From UBA1783 sp033808805 (GTDB taxonomy: Bacteria; Bacillota_I; Bacilli_A; Erysipelotrichales; Erysipelotrichaceae), in contig JAPXMY010000009.1 of NCBI GenBank assembly GCA_033808805.1, positions 21,642-85,641 of the forward strand: DNA of 64,000 nucleotides, in the 5' to 3' direction. The notes under the pieces were generated by a model that saw only the letters and a list, made by a program, of their open reading frames with translations, did not search any database and had not been told where the DNA came from. Each line of letters starts with the position of its first letter. The stretch's first letter is position 1. A program made the position numbers and the translations under genes. This document shows positions 9,002 to 17,168 of the stretch, piece after piece.

Positions 9002-9588
9002 AATTCAATCTCCTTTTGTAGAATATAGTCATTTACCTCATCTTTAACCAGATACTTGTTACTTATTTTTTTTCGATAATTTTCTCTGACAAGAGAAGCA
9101 GAAATATTACTGGTTAAAGTAGTTTCTAAAAAGATAAAAGATTCAGGATATTTATGATATAGACTCAAAGACTTAATATCATCATTTTCTCCAACTCGTG
9201 GATAGACAATTATCTTAAAATCTTTAAGCAGTTCTTCAACCTTATACCAGTTTTCTAAATCATGGTAGTTATCCATCCCTATCAAAAGGGCTAAATTATC
9301 AAAATCCTTATTTAGAAGATTCAAGGTCTCCAGAGTCTTCAGCTGACGATTATTTTCTTTAGCATATCTGATTTCAATGTCACTGCAGATGAACCTGTCA
9401 TTATCCTCTATGGCCAGCTTTATAATCTTTATTCTTTCTTCATCTTCAATCAGTCCAGCTTTAGCATATAAAGATGAAGTCACAACAAAAATGACCTTAT
9501 CAGCTTTCAGCAGGTTCAGTGTTGTTTGGGCAGTCAAAAGATGAGCCATCGTAATTGGATTAAATGAACCACAGTAAACAATGTTCAT
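8998..9588 (-). CDS. nadD: Nicotinate-nucleotide adenylyltransferase
   Basis: 196 residues with the nucleotidyltransferase motif GSFNPITMAH near the N-terminus (the GxFxPxxxxH signature) and the C-terminal ISASLVREN (ISxTxxR-like) that closes over ATP. It adenylates nicotinate mononucleotide. It overlaps pncB by one base at its start and nadE by four at its end, so three NAD genes are translated as one coupled unit. Slightly diverged from the classical NadD C-terminus but length and context agree. Confidence 0.92.
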   Translation of the reverse strand: MNIVYCGSFNPITMAHLLTAQTTLNLLKADKVIFVVTSSLYAKAGLIEDEERIKIIKLAIEDNDRFICSDIEIRYAKENNRQLKTLETLNLLNKDFDNLALLIGMDNYHDLENWYKVEELLKDFKIIVYPRVGENDDIKSLSLYHKYPESFIFLETTLTSNISASLVRENYRKKISNKYLVKDEVNDYILQKEIEF

Positions 9589-11021
9589 TAATGCTCCTCA
9601 CTGTATAAAAGTTCACATTTCTTGGCATATAGAGCCAAAGTTAAATCAACATAGTGATGATGTGGATTCTTAAAACGTTTTTCTTCTTCCGAAACCGTTT
9701 TTAAATTAGTTTTCACTTTATTTCTTATCTCTTCTAAAGTCGGTAAATCATAAATAAGTTTACCATTTTCGATTACCTTTACCTGTAACTCTCTAATAGT
9801 CCAATCAGGCTGGGTATCAATCTTTTTCCAAGGCATTTTTTCATCAATGAATTTGGTAGCAGTAATGTCAACCTTTTCATCATGTAGAGCCAAAAAGTCA
9901 AACAGCCCAATTCCTTTTTCGTTATAAACGCGATAAGCCTTCTTAAAGCACGGATTGGTAATCTTTTCAATATTTTCACTGATCTTTATTGTTGGCTTAT
10001 AAATATCACCTTTTTTAATAGCGACAATCTTATAGACACCACCAAATACTGGTTCTGATTTTGAAGTAATCATTCTTTCGCCTACTCCAAAACTATCAAT
10101 TTCAGCTTCCTGTTCCAATAGTGATTGAATAGTAAATTCATCCAGACTATTGGATACAACGATTTTGGTATCAGTCAGTCCAGCATCATCCAGCATCTTT
10201 CTACCCTTTTTTGAAAGGTAGGCCAAGTCACCAGAATCAAGACGAATACCTAAAAGTTTTTCTCCTCTTGGTTTCAGATATTCATTATGTACTTTTATCG
10301 CATTAGGAATACCACTGGTTAAAACATCATAAGTATCTACCAGCAAGGTACAGCTGGTTGGATATTGCTTAGCATAGGTTAAAAATGCCTGATATTCATT
10401 GTCAAAATATTGAACCCATGAATGCGCCATGGTGCCAACAGCTTTAACACCAAACAGCTGATCAGCAATCAGAGTAGCTGTAGAATCAACCCCACCTATA
10501 TAACAGGCTCTGGAACCTAAGATAGCCCCATCATAGCTTTGAGCTCTTCTGGCTCCAAACTCCATTACCGTTCTTCCTTTTGAAGCTCTGACAATCCTGT
10601 TAGCCTTGGTAGCTATAAGTGATTGATGATTGATAGTTAAAAGCAGCATTGTTTCAATGATCTGTGCCTCTACTAGCGGAGCTTCAATGGTAATCAAAGG
10701 AATATCAGGATAAACAATTGTTCCTTCTTCCACAGCATAAACATTTCCTGTAAATTTAAAATTAGAAAGATACTCTAAAAACTCCTCTGAAAAAATACCC
10801 TTACTTCTTATAAAATCAATATCTTCATCATCAAATTTAATGTTTAATAAATAATCAATTGCCTGCTGAAGCCCAGCAGCAATAACGAAACCACCATTAT
10901 CAGGATTTCTACGATAGAACAAGTCAAAAACTACCCAATTATCTTTTAAGCCTTCATTAAAATAACCATTTGCCATTGTTAATTCATAATAATCCATTAA
11001 CATCGATAGATTTCTTTTCAT
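9588..11021 (-). CDS. pncB: Nicotinate phosphoribosyltransferase
   Basis: 477 residues, the longer PncB form common in Firmicutes. Recognisable stretches are MEFGARRAQSYDGA (about 154-167), IGGVDSTATLIADQLFGV, GTMAHSWVQYF, the LLVDTYD segment and LGIRLDSGDLAYLSK. It joins nicotinate and PRPP to give nicotinate mononucleotide with ATP hydrolysis. It starts 1 nt after the pncA stop, and its product feeds nadD immediately downstream: the order follows the Preiss-Handler pathway. Confidence 0.95.
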   Translation of the reverse strand: MKRNLSMLMDYYELTMANGYFNEGLKDNWVVFDLFYRRNPDNGGFVIAAGLQQAIDYLLNIKFDDEDIDFIRSKGIFSEEFLEYLSNFKFTGNVYAVEEGTIVYPDIPLITIEAPLVEAQIIETMLLLTINHQSLIATKANRIVRASKGRTVMEFGARRAQSYDGAILGSRACYIGGVDSTATLIADQLFGVKAVGTMAHSWVQYFDNEYQAFLTYAKQYPTSCTLLVDTYDVLTSGIPNAIKVHNEYLKPRGEKLLGIRLDSGDLAYLSKKGRKMLDDAGLTDTKIVVSNSLDEFTIQSLLEQEAEIDSFGVGERMITSKSEPVFGGVYKIVAIKKGDIYKPTIKISENIEKITNPCFKKAYRVYNEKGIGLFDFLALHDEKVDITATKFIDEKMPWKKIDTQPDWTIRELQVKVIENGKLIYDLPTLEEIRNKVKTNLKTVSEEEKRFKNPHHHYVDLTLALYAKKCELLYSEEH

Positions 11022-11022
11022 C

Positions 11023-11577
11023 CTACACCTCCGCTGAGGTAAGTATTCTAATTCCCATTGACCTCATTAAATTAATTGATAATTCATTCATTTCATGTTT
11101 GTCATGATTTTCTCCATCAAAGGTATCAATAGCATCACTGACAACTATTATTTCCATAGCCATATCCATTTCATTAGCCAGAGCTTTTAAAGACATGGCA
11201 AATTGCAACACACAGATATCTGAACAGACACCCATAATATAGTATCTGCCTTCTCTTGCCAATTCATTGCCAATGAACTTGAATATTCCATTGGTACTAT
11301 TCTTTTTTATGGTGCATAAATAGTTAGGATGAGAGAAAAGATAACTTAACTCATCAATAGTTTCCGACTGACTGTCTCCTTTTAAACAATGTGGTGGAAA
11401 GGCTTCAAATTCCTTACAGTCAGGATGGTGACAATCTTCAAAAACAATGATATCGCCATCTACTTTTTCTACAACTGTGTTGATGTTGTCAACAATATCT
11501 AAGATAGACTTATCATGTAACGGACCTTCTTTAACAAATCCATTAACCATATCAATAATAATAATTTTATTTCTCAT
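11023..11577 (-). CDS. pncA: Nicotinamidase (isochorismatase-family hydrolase)
   Basis: 184 residues of the cysteine-hydrolase family. Asp9 (IIDMVNGF), Lys91 in IKKNSTNG and Cys122 in GVCSDICV form the catalytic triad, and the DCHHPDCKEF/PPHC region supplies metal-binding His residues. It deamidates nicotinamide to nicotinate, the first step of salvage, which fits its place at the head of pncA-pncB-nadD-nadE-ridA. AGGTGAG precedes the ATG and a TATAAT on the minus strand lies about 20 nt further up (11596-11601). Without context, isochorismatase would be an alternative. Confidence 0.9.
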   Translation of the reverse strand: MRNKIIIIDMVNGFVKEGPLHDKSILDIVDNINTVVEKVDGDIIVFEDCHHPDCKEFEAFPPHCLKGDSQSETIDELSYLFSHPNYLCTIKKNSTNGIFKFIGNELAREGRYYIMGVCSDICVLQFAMSLKALANEMDMAMEIIVVSDAIDTFDGENHDKHEMNELSINLMRSMGIRILTSAEV

Positions 11578-11651
11578 ACTCTCACCTCATCTTAAATTAT
11601 ATCATAATTCAAATAGATAACATCTTATACAATTATATATTTTACATAATA

Positions 11652-11690
11652 AAAGCAGGCTTTTGAACTTAAGAACCTGCTTTTTGACTT
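11652..11690. terminator. Intrinsic terminator after rhodanese gene
   Basis: AAAGCAGG (11652-11659) pairs with CCTGCTTT (11676-11683) around a 16-nt loop that can itself fold (TTGAACTTAAGAA); T-rich on the minus strand side. Confidence 0.7.
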
Positions 11691-11699
11691 ACAGATTGA

Positions 11700-12077
11700 T
11701 CAATATTCCAAGTCAAATGGCCAGCTGTTGATACCTCCGATTTCTACAACATTGGTATAACCTATATCGGCAAGTTTCTGACTGGCCGCTTTTGAACGAT
11801 TTCCACTTCGACAATAGACAAAAATCAGTTGATCCTTATCTGGTAAAATGTCTAACATCTCATCTTTAATGTCTTCATTTGGATAATTGAGAGCTCCTTT
11901 GATATGACCAGACTGATACTCAGATACTGTTCTGACATCTAAGATAATATAGTCTGTTTCATTTTCCATCATCTGTATTGCCTCATCAGTTGAAATAGAA
12001 ACATAGGCAGCTTTTTTGTTTGGGTTACAGCCTGTCATAATAGTTAACAGGATTAATAATAAAAATAATTTCTTCAT
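11700..12077 (-). CDS. Rhodanese-domain lipoprotein
   Basis: 125 residues: lipoprotein signal with lipobox Cys17 (IMTGC), then one rhodanese domain with ILDVRT (45-50), SGHIKGALN and the active-site loop CRSGNRS (Cys89). The Cys could carry a persulfide, so it may act in sulfur transfer or cyanide/thiosulfate chemistry at the outer face of the membrane. Single gene between the NAD operon and the nrdDG region. No partner is visible nearby. Confidence 0.88.
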   Translation of the reverse strand: MKKLFLLLILLTIMTGCNPNKKAAYVSISTDEAIQMMENETDYIILDVRTVSEYQSGHIKGALNYPNEDIKDEMLDILPDKDQLIFVYCRSGNRSKAASQKLADIGYTNVVEIGGINSWPFDLEY

Positions 12078-12097
12078 GGTAATATCATATCATTATT

Positions 12098-12189
12098 ATT
12101 CATACTTTAGAATATATGAAATTTTTTTCATTAGTTTTCATTTATTGACTAATAATGTCTGAATCAATTCTTTTAATATTCATACTTTA
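12098..12189 (+). repeat. Direct repeat ATTCATACTTTA, 80 bp apart
   Basis: ATTCATACTTTA occurs at 12098-12109 and 12178-12189. The second copy overlaps the position where a -35 box would sit for the TATAAT at 12202-12207 (17-nt spacer). Possible operators for a regulator of nrdDG; they do not match the NrdR-box pattern I know. Confidence 0.5.
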
Positions 12190-12207
12190 ACAATTAAATG
12201 TTATAAT
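12179..12207 (+). promoter_or_regulatory. Candidate promoter of the riboswitch-nrdDG transcript
   Basis: TATAAT at 12202-12207 with a poor -35 (TTCATA, 12179-12184) about 20 nt before the riboswitch begins. Confidence 0.5.
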
Positions 12208-12229
12208 GTTAAAAAGATCATTAAGGGTG

Positions 12230-12384
12230 TATCTATACTTAATAGGGAAATAGGTGATATTCCTATACTGTCCCAGCAACCGTGATGTGGATGAAATTCA
12301 AATATGTCATTGCACTGAAGTGTGAGAAGACTGAAAAGTAAGATGAAGCTAAGTCGGTAGACCTGCCTGTAATGGTTATAGTCG
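12230..12384 (+). promoter_or_regulatory. Cobalamin riboswitch upstream of nrdD
   Basis: The order of conserved blocks matches the cobalamin aptamer: a GGTGATATTCC segment, ACTGTCCCAGCAACCGTGATG, a variable GAGAAGACTGAA arm, GATGAAGC, and the B12 box AAGTCGGTAGACCTGCC (12351-12367). CTATA (12233-12237) can pair with TATAG (12377-12381) as the closing P1 stem. B12-element control of B12-independent ribonucleotide reductases is an established pattern: when cobalamin is plentiful a B12-dependent class II enzyme would take over. The class II gene is not in this window. Confidence 0.88.
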
Positions 12385-12390
12385 TTTCTT

Positions 12391-12434
12391 CTGGGGATAA
12401 GAAAACAGTTTTTTTACTTTCTTGCCATCCCCAG
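12391..12434 (+). promoter_or_regulatory. Expression-platform hairpin after the riboswitch
   Basis: CTGGGGAT-AAGAAA (12391-12404) pairs with TTTCTT (12418-12423) and ATCCCCAG (12427-12434) around a T-rich loop. A CTTTTATTTT tract follows at 12441-12450 after a short spacer, so this may be the ligand-controlled terminator, although the U-tract is not directly adjacent. The nrdD ribosome site GGAAAGGA (12451-12458) is outside the stem. Confidence 0.6.
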
Positions 12435-12466
12435 GTGTGGCTTTTATTTTGGAAAGGACGGTTATT

Positions 12467-14647
12467 ATGAAAGTAAGAAAACGAGATGGTAAGCTGCAAC
12501 AATTTAATTGTGAAAAAATTTACGATGCTATCTGTGCAGCACTGAACAGTGCCAATGTAACAGATAAAAATCATCTGGCCTGGGAAATTGCCAGTGATAT
12601 CAAACAGGAACTGATTTTAAACAAAACCAAAATCATTGAAATTGAAACATTGCAGGATTTAGTAGAGGCCAAACTGATGACTTCAGGTCTTCCTGATGTC
12701 GCAAGAAGGTATATTCGCTATCGCTATGACAGAGAAAGAATTAGACAAAGCAAATCAAAACTGATGATTGATATCTCTGAAAAGCTGAATGCGACCAATG
12801 TAGAGAATCAAAATGCCAATCTGGATGAAAAATCTTTTTCTGGCAGAATGAATGAAGCCAATAGAGTCGTGATGAAGGATTACGCTTTATACAACTGCAT
12901 GAGTGAAATGGCTAGAAACAATCATTTAAATAATGAAATATATATTCATGATTTAGATTCTTATGCTGTTGGCATGCACAACTGCCTGTCTATTCCTTTT
13001 GACAGGCTGTTAGAAACTGGTTTTACAACCAGACAATGTGATGTAAGACCACCAAAATCAGTCAACACTGCTATGCAGCTGGTAGCTGTAATTATGCAGC
13101 TGCAGTCTTTACAGCAGTTTGGCGGAGTCAGTGCGACACATCTGGATTGGACCATGGTTCCTTTCATCAGGTATTCCTTTTATAAACATTTCATTAATGG
13201 CCTAAAATATATTGAAGAAGGATCCCTGGATTTCAGTAAAGAAGAAGCAAAAGATGTTTCAATCAATGATGAAAGATATAAAAAATATCCAAAAGCTTAT
13301 AAATATGCCTATGATATGACCGAAAAAGAAACTTACCAGGCTGTTGAAGGAATGTATCATAACCTGAATACACTACAGTCAAGAAGTGGTCAGCAACTGC
13401 CGTTTTCATCAATCAACTATGGTACCTGTACTTTAGAAGAAGGTAGAATGGTCACTAAGGCTTTATTGGAAGTCTCAATTGAAGGTTTAGGAGCTTTACG
13501 TAAAACCCCAATTTTCCCTTGTGGTATTTTCCAGTGTATGAAGGGAGTCAATAGAAAACCCGGTGAACCAAATTATGATCTGTTCAAGTTAGCTTTAAAG
13601 TCAACATCCTTAAGACTTTATCCCAACTATGTCAATGTCGACTGGTCTAATAATGCTGGTTATGATATCAATGATCCAAAAACCTATCTGAGTACCATGG
13701 GATGTAGAACAAGTAATGGCTATGACATCAATGGACTAAAGCAGACAAAAGATGGCAGAGGTAATATTTGTCCAGTTACTATCATCATGCCAACCTTGGC
13801 AATGCAGGCTAAAAAAGATGTTGAAAAATTTATGGCATTATTAGATAAGAAAATCCATGAAGCTAAAGATATGCTTCTGGAAAGATTTGAATGGATTGCT
13901 TCTCAACCAGCTTCAAGTGCTAACTTTATGTATGAAAATAATACGATGGAAGGATATATACCTGAAGAAGGTATCAGAAGTGCTTTAAAGCATGGCACAA
14001 TTGTTATCGGGCAGTTAGGACTGGCCGAAACATTGCAACTGCTAATTGGAAAAGATCATACTGAACCAGAAGGTATGGAACTGGCCAAGCGCATTGAGCA
14101 GTTATTCAAGGATAGATGTGATCAATTTAAGCAACAGTATAAACTTAACTTTGGGGTTTACTATACACCAGCTGAAAACCTGTGCTACACTGCCAGAAAC
14201 AAGTTTGTTGAAAAATATGGTGTGATTAAAAATGTCAGTGATAGAGAATTTTTTACCAACTCAATGCATGTACCGGTTTACAAAGAGATGACTCCATTCG
14301 AGAAGATTGATATTGAAGCCCAGCTGACTGGTTATTCTAATGCCGGATGTATCACCTATGTTGAACTGGAAAGTACCAGCAAGCATAACATTGAAGCTTT
14401 GGAAGTATTGGTAAACTATGCTCTGGATAAAGATATTCCTTACTTTGCAATTAATATTCCTAATGACACCTGTTTGAAGTGTGGCTTCACTGATGAATTC
14501 AATGACAGCTGTCCTATGTGTGGAAGTCAGGAAATTCAACAATTAAGAAGGGTTACCGGATATCTGACAGGTAATTATAAAACAGCCTTCAACAAAGGTA
14601 AAATTGAAGAAACTGATATGCGTGTTAAACACAACAGAATATATTAG
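12467..14647 (+). CDS. nrdD: Anaerobic (class III) ribonucleoside-triphosphate reductase
   Basis: 726 residues from ATG 12467, chosen because MKVRKRDGKLQQF opens an ATP-cone domain and GGAAAGGA precedes it. After the ATP cone (about 1-95) comes the ten-stranded barrel, then a zinc site of four cysteines (669, 672, 682, 685) and the glycyl-radical loop RVTGYL (Gly698). It reduces ribonucleotides to deoxyribonucleotides without oxygen. nrdG follows 9 nt later. An upstream cobalamin riboswitch probably turns the operon down when B12 is available. The oxygen-sensitive radical enzyme indicates anaerobic growth. Confidence 0.96.
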   Translation: MKVRKRDGKLQQFNCEKIYDAICAALNSANVTDKNHLAWEIASDIKQELILNKTKIIEIETLQDLVEAKLMTSGLPDVARRYIRYRYDRERIRQSKSKLMIDISEKLNATNVENQNANLDEKSFSGRMNEANRVVMKDYALYNCMSEMARNNHLNNEIYIHDLDSYAVGMHNCLSIPFDRLLETGFTTRQCDVRPPKSVNTAMQLVAVIMQLQSLQQFGGVSATHLDWTMVPFIRYSFYKHFINGLKYIEEGSLDFSKEEAKDVSINDERYKKYPKAYKYAYDMTEKETYQAVEGMYHNLNTLQSRSGQQLPFSSINYGTCTLEEGRMVTKALLEVSIEGLGALRKTPIFPCGIFQCMKGVNRKPGEPNYDLFKLALKSTSLRLYPNYVNVDWSNNAGYDINDPKTYLSTMGCRTSNGYDINGLKQTKDGRGNICPVTIIMPTLAMQAKKDVEKFMALLDKKIHEAKDMLLERFEWIASQPASSANFMYENNTMEGYIPEEGIRSALKHGTIVIGQLGLAETLQLLIGKDHTEPEGMELAKRIEQLFKDRCDQFKQQYKLNFGVYYTPAENLCYTARNKFVEKYGVIKNVSDREFFTNSMHVPVYKEMTPFEKIDIEAQLTGYSNAGCITYVELESTSKHNIEALEVLVNYALDKDIPYFAINIPNDTCLKCGFTDEFNDSCPMCGSQEIQQLRRVTGYLTGNYKTAFNKGKIEETDMRVKHNRIY

Positions 14648-14656
14648 AGGTAAATT

Positions 14657-15148
14657 ATGAATTACTTGAAAATTGAAAGTTCATCATTATCCAATGGTTT
14701 GGGTTGGCGCGTCGTTTTGTGGGTAAGTGGTTGCTCTCATAAGTGCTTCAATTGTCAAAACCCGGAAACCTGGGATGAAAAGACTGGTAAAAAATTTACC
14801 ACTGCAAACAGACAATTGATTATTGAACTATTAAAACCAGATTATATCAAAGGTCTGACTTTATCAGGTGGAGATCCACTGTTTGAAAAAAACAGAAACG
14901 ATATCCTGAAGCTGGTAAAAGAAATCAAAGAAATTTATCCCAACAAGGATATCTGGCTATATACTGGCTATACTTTTGATCAGATCAGAGATTTAGAATT
15001 GATGAAAAATATTGATGTTTTAATTGGAGGCAGGTATATTGATCAGCAAAGAGATGTCAGCCTGGCTTTTATCGGCTCAGACAATCAAAAAATAATCGAT
15101 GTCAGACAATCATTAAAAAATAATGAAATCATTGAATTGAAATTATGA
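14657..15148 (+). CDS. nrdG: Anaerobic ribonucleotide reductase activating protein (radical SAM)
   Basis: 163 residues with the radical-SAM cluster Cys26-x3-Cys30-x2-Cys33 (CSHKCFNC), a GLTLSGGDPLF stretch for SAM binding, and the WLYTGYTFDQI segment typical of NrdG. It generates the glycyl radical on NrdD. Nine-nt spacing and AGAGG before the ATG place it in the nrdD operon; a strong terminator follows. Confidence 0.95.
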   Translation: MNYLKIESSSLSNGLGWRVVLWVSGCSHKCFNCQNPETWDEKTGKKFTTANRQLIIELLKPDYIKGLTLSGGDPLFEKNRNDILKLVKEIKEIYPNKDIWLYTGYTFDQIRDLELMKNIDVLIGGRYIDQQRDVSLAFIGSDNQKIIDVRQSLKNNEIIELKL

Positions 15149-15178
15149 AAATAATCGCTTGATTGCGATTATTTTTTT
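15148..15178 (+). terminator. Intrinsic terminator of nrdDG
   Basis: AATAATCGC (15150-15158) pairs with GCGATTATT (15165-15173) and is followed by a T7 tract. Confidence 0.85.
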
Positions 15179-15197
15179 CAATTAAATGTAATTTAAA

Positions 15198-15713
15198 CTA
15201 TTTACCGTAAGTATAAATACCATTTTTTACCTTTTCTGAAATAAAATACTCTCTTTCACAGCTATCATCTTTTGAAACAACATTTTTTGTTATCTTATGA
15301 GAATAACAACCAGTGAAGACTTCAGCAATCGTAGTATCAGTTACATCACAATATAGTCTGGCATATTTTTCAAACCAGATGGCATTGCTGATTCTATTTC
15401 TCCAAATCAGTCCATAGGGACAATGATCACAACCTAGGCTTTCATCCCAGCCAAGGCGTGGTACATCACTTAGCTTATTAATGTTTTCTGGTATTCTTTC
15501 CATTTTTAATTGCTCTGCTTTTTCGATCATTATAAGAGCTCTTTCTTTGGCTCTTTTAAACAAAATTCGTGTAACCATTTCTGTCGTTTTTTCGTCACCA
15601 AATTCATCGTACATTTCAGAAACAAAAGAAAAGTATAATTCTCCAAAGGAAAAGGCCATTTCCCTTACCTGTAAAACAGCTGTCTGTTTCAAAATCATTT
15701 CATCATTATTCAT
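15198..15713 (-). CDS. ATC-hydrolase-like / DUF6125-like cytoplasmic protein
   Basis: 171 residues from the ATG at 15711-15713, which has AAAGGG 7 nt upstream; an in-frame start 33 nt earlier has no ribosome site. Helical N-terminal half (ALIMIEKAEQL), then CDHCPYGLIWRN, a YCDVTDTTIAEVFTG block and a closing DSCEREYF. This Cys/Asp/Cys pattern resembles the family of L-2-amino-thiazoline-4-carboxylic acid hydrolases and related proteins, as for the gene at 2283, but similarity is partial. It stands alone between nrdDG and rtcB. Confidence 0.5.
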   Translation of the reverse strand: MNNDEMILKQTAVLQVREMAFSFGELYFSFVSEMYDEFGDEKTTEMVTRILFKRAKERALIMIEKAEQLKMERIPENINKLSDVPRLGWDESLGCDHCPYGLIWRNRISNAIWFEKYARLYCDVTDTTIAEVFTGCYSHKITKNVVSKDDSCEREYFISEKVKNGIYTYGK

Positions 15714-15804
15714 ACTATTACCCTTTCTCAATATAATTATATTCATATTCTAATACAAAAAGAGCAATTTTTATTATTGCTCTTTATTGAAATACAATAT
15801 ACAG

Positions 15805-17010
15805 CTACTCTGCTGCCTTAAAGTTGTAAACCGGTTTCAGAATATCAATTATATCAACACAATTTTGAATATCAGCAATGATATCACTGATTGATTTATA
15901 TGCCATTGGAGCTTCATCCAGGGTTGACTTGTTGACTGAAGTCGTATAGATGCCTTCCATTGTCTTCTTATAGTCATTTAAATCAAATGTCTGTTTAGCT
16001 TTGGTACGAGACATTATTCGACCAGCACCATGAGGAGCTGAAAAGTTCCAATCTGGATTACCCTTACCTTCAGCTAAGATACTTCCATCTCGCATATTGA
16101 TCGGGATTAAAAGCAATTCACCTTTGTGGGCCGATATTGCTCCTTTACGCAGTATCATCTCTTTAGAGTTGATGTAATTATGAACAGTATGAAAAGAAGA
16201 AATAGCTTTCATATCAATATGCTCCAAAATAATCTCCGCTATTTTTTCACGGTTACGCTCAGCAAATTTCTGACATATAACCACATCATGCAGATAATCA
16301 TCTAAATATGAACCATATAAATAGCAGAGGTCATTAGGAATATTGCTTTCTTTAGCTTTCCACTGCTTCTCTAAATCTTGCAAAGCTTTTTGGATTTCAC
16401 TTCTTCGGCCCTGTTTTTTATAATCATCAATTAATTTGTCCCTTTTAGTAAAGTAATCTTCTTTGCCAGCATGTAGATCAATAGCCAACTTTTGATAGTA
16501 TTCCGCCACCTGTTTACCTAAATTTCGACTGCCAGAGTGTACTACAAGATATTTATTATCAGCACTGTCAACTCCAATTTCTATAAAGTGATTGCCACCA
16601 CCAAGAGTTCCTAAACTTCTTTCTAGACGTTTAGTATCTTTCAATTGTCTATAACAGCGAAGTGCAGCTAAATCAAAGTATTCCAAACGAGACTTCCACA
16701 CATTTCTACCGCTAGGTATGTAGTTACAAGCCTTGTCAACTTTTTTAAAATCAATGTCAGCTTTTCCCAGTTTTATTGTGTACATTCCACAACCAATATC
16801 AACTCCTACAATATTAGGCACTATTTTATCTGTTATGGTCATCGTAGTACCAATTGTACATCCTTTACCCGCATGGACATCTGGCATGATTCTAATCTTT
16901 GAACCTCTGGTAAATTCATGATCACACATTCTTTTGATCTGGTTGATTGCTTCTTCTTCTACTACTGAGGCATAACATATGGCTGTACTTACTTTTCCTT
17001 TAATTTCCAT
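15805..17010 (-). CDS. rtcB: RtcB-family RNA ligase
   Basis: 401 residues with the RtcB metal and guanylylation motifs: MPDVHAGKGC (42-51), GVDIGCGM with Asp71 and Cys74, GGGNHFIE (His141), VVHSGSRN (His158), and PHGAGRIMSR where His327 would receive GMP. RtcB joins 2',3'-cyclic phosphate or 3'-phosphate RNA ends to 5'-OH ends, used in tRNA splicing in some organisms and in repair of cleaved RNA in bacteria. A coiled linker (about 180-225) is typical of the shorter bacterial form. No RtcA, RtcR or ribotoxin gene is adjacent, so its RNA target is open. Confidence 0.93.
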   Translation of the reverse strand: MEIKGKVSTAICYASVVEEEAINQIKRMCDHEFTRGSKIRIMPDVHAGKGCTIGTTMTITDKIVPNIVGVDIGCGMYTIKLGKADIDFKKVDKACNYIPSGRNVWKSRLEYFDLAALRCYRQLKDTKRLERSLGTLGGGNHFIEIGVDSADNKYLVVHSGSRNLGKQVAEYYQKLAIDLHAGKEDYFTKRDKLIDDYKKQGRRSEIQKALQDLEKQWKAKESNIPNDLCYLYGSYLDDYLHDVVICQKFAERNREKIAEIILEHIDMKAISSFHTVHNYINSKEMILRKGAISAHKGELLLIPINMRDGSILAEGKGNPDWNFSAPHGAGRIMSRTKAKQTFDLNDYKKTMEGIYTTSVNKSTLDEAPMAYKSISDIIADIQNCVDIIDILKPVYNFKAAE

Positions 17011-17121
17011 AATCTTGCCACCCCTTTCTGTGAAATAAAAGATATAAGCTATATATTAACTACCTTATTATATCTTTCATAACTATTTTTGTCCAAAACT
17101 GGCTGAATCAGTGAAGATAAA

Positions 17122-17155
17122 AAGAGTCTTTACTTTTTTGTAAGGACTCTTATTT
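17122..17155. terminator. Intrinsic terminator after the wall-anchored protein gene
   Basis: AAGAGTC and GGACTCTT form a stem with a T-rich loop and A/T tracts on both sides; it ends the minus-strand gene at 17169 and may also insulate rtcB. Confidence 0.65.
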
Positions 17156-17168
17156 TATAGACTAGCAA

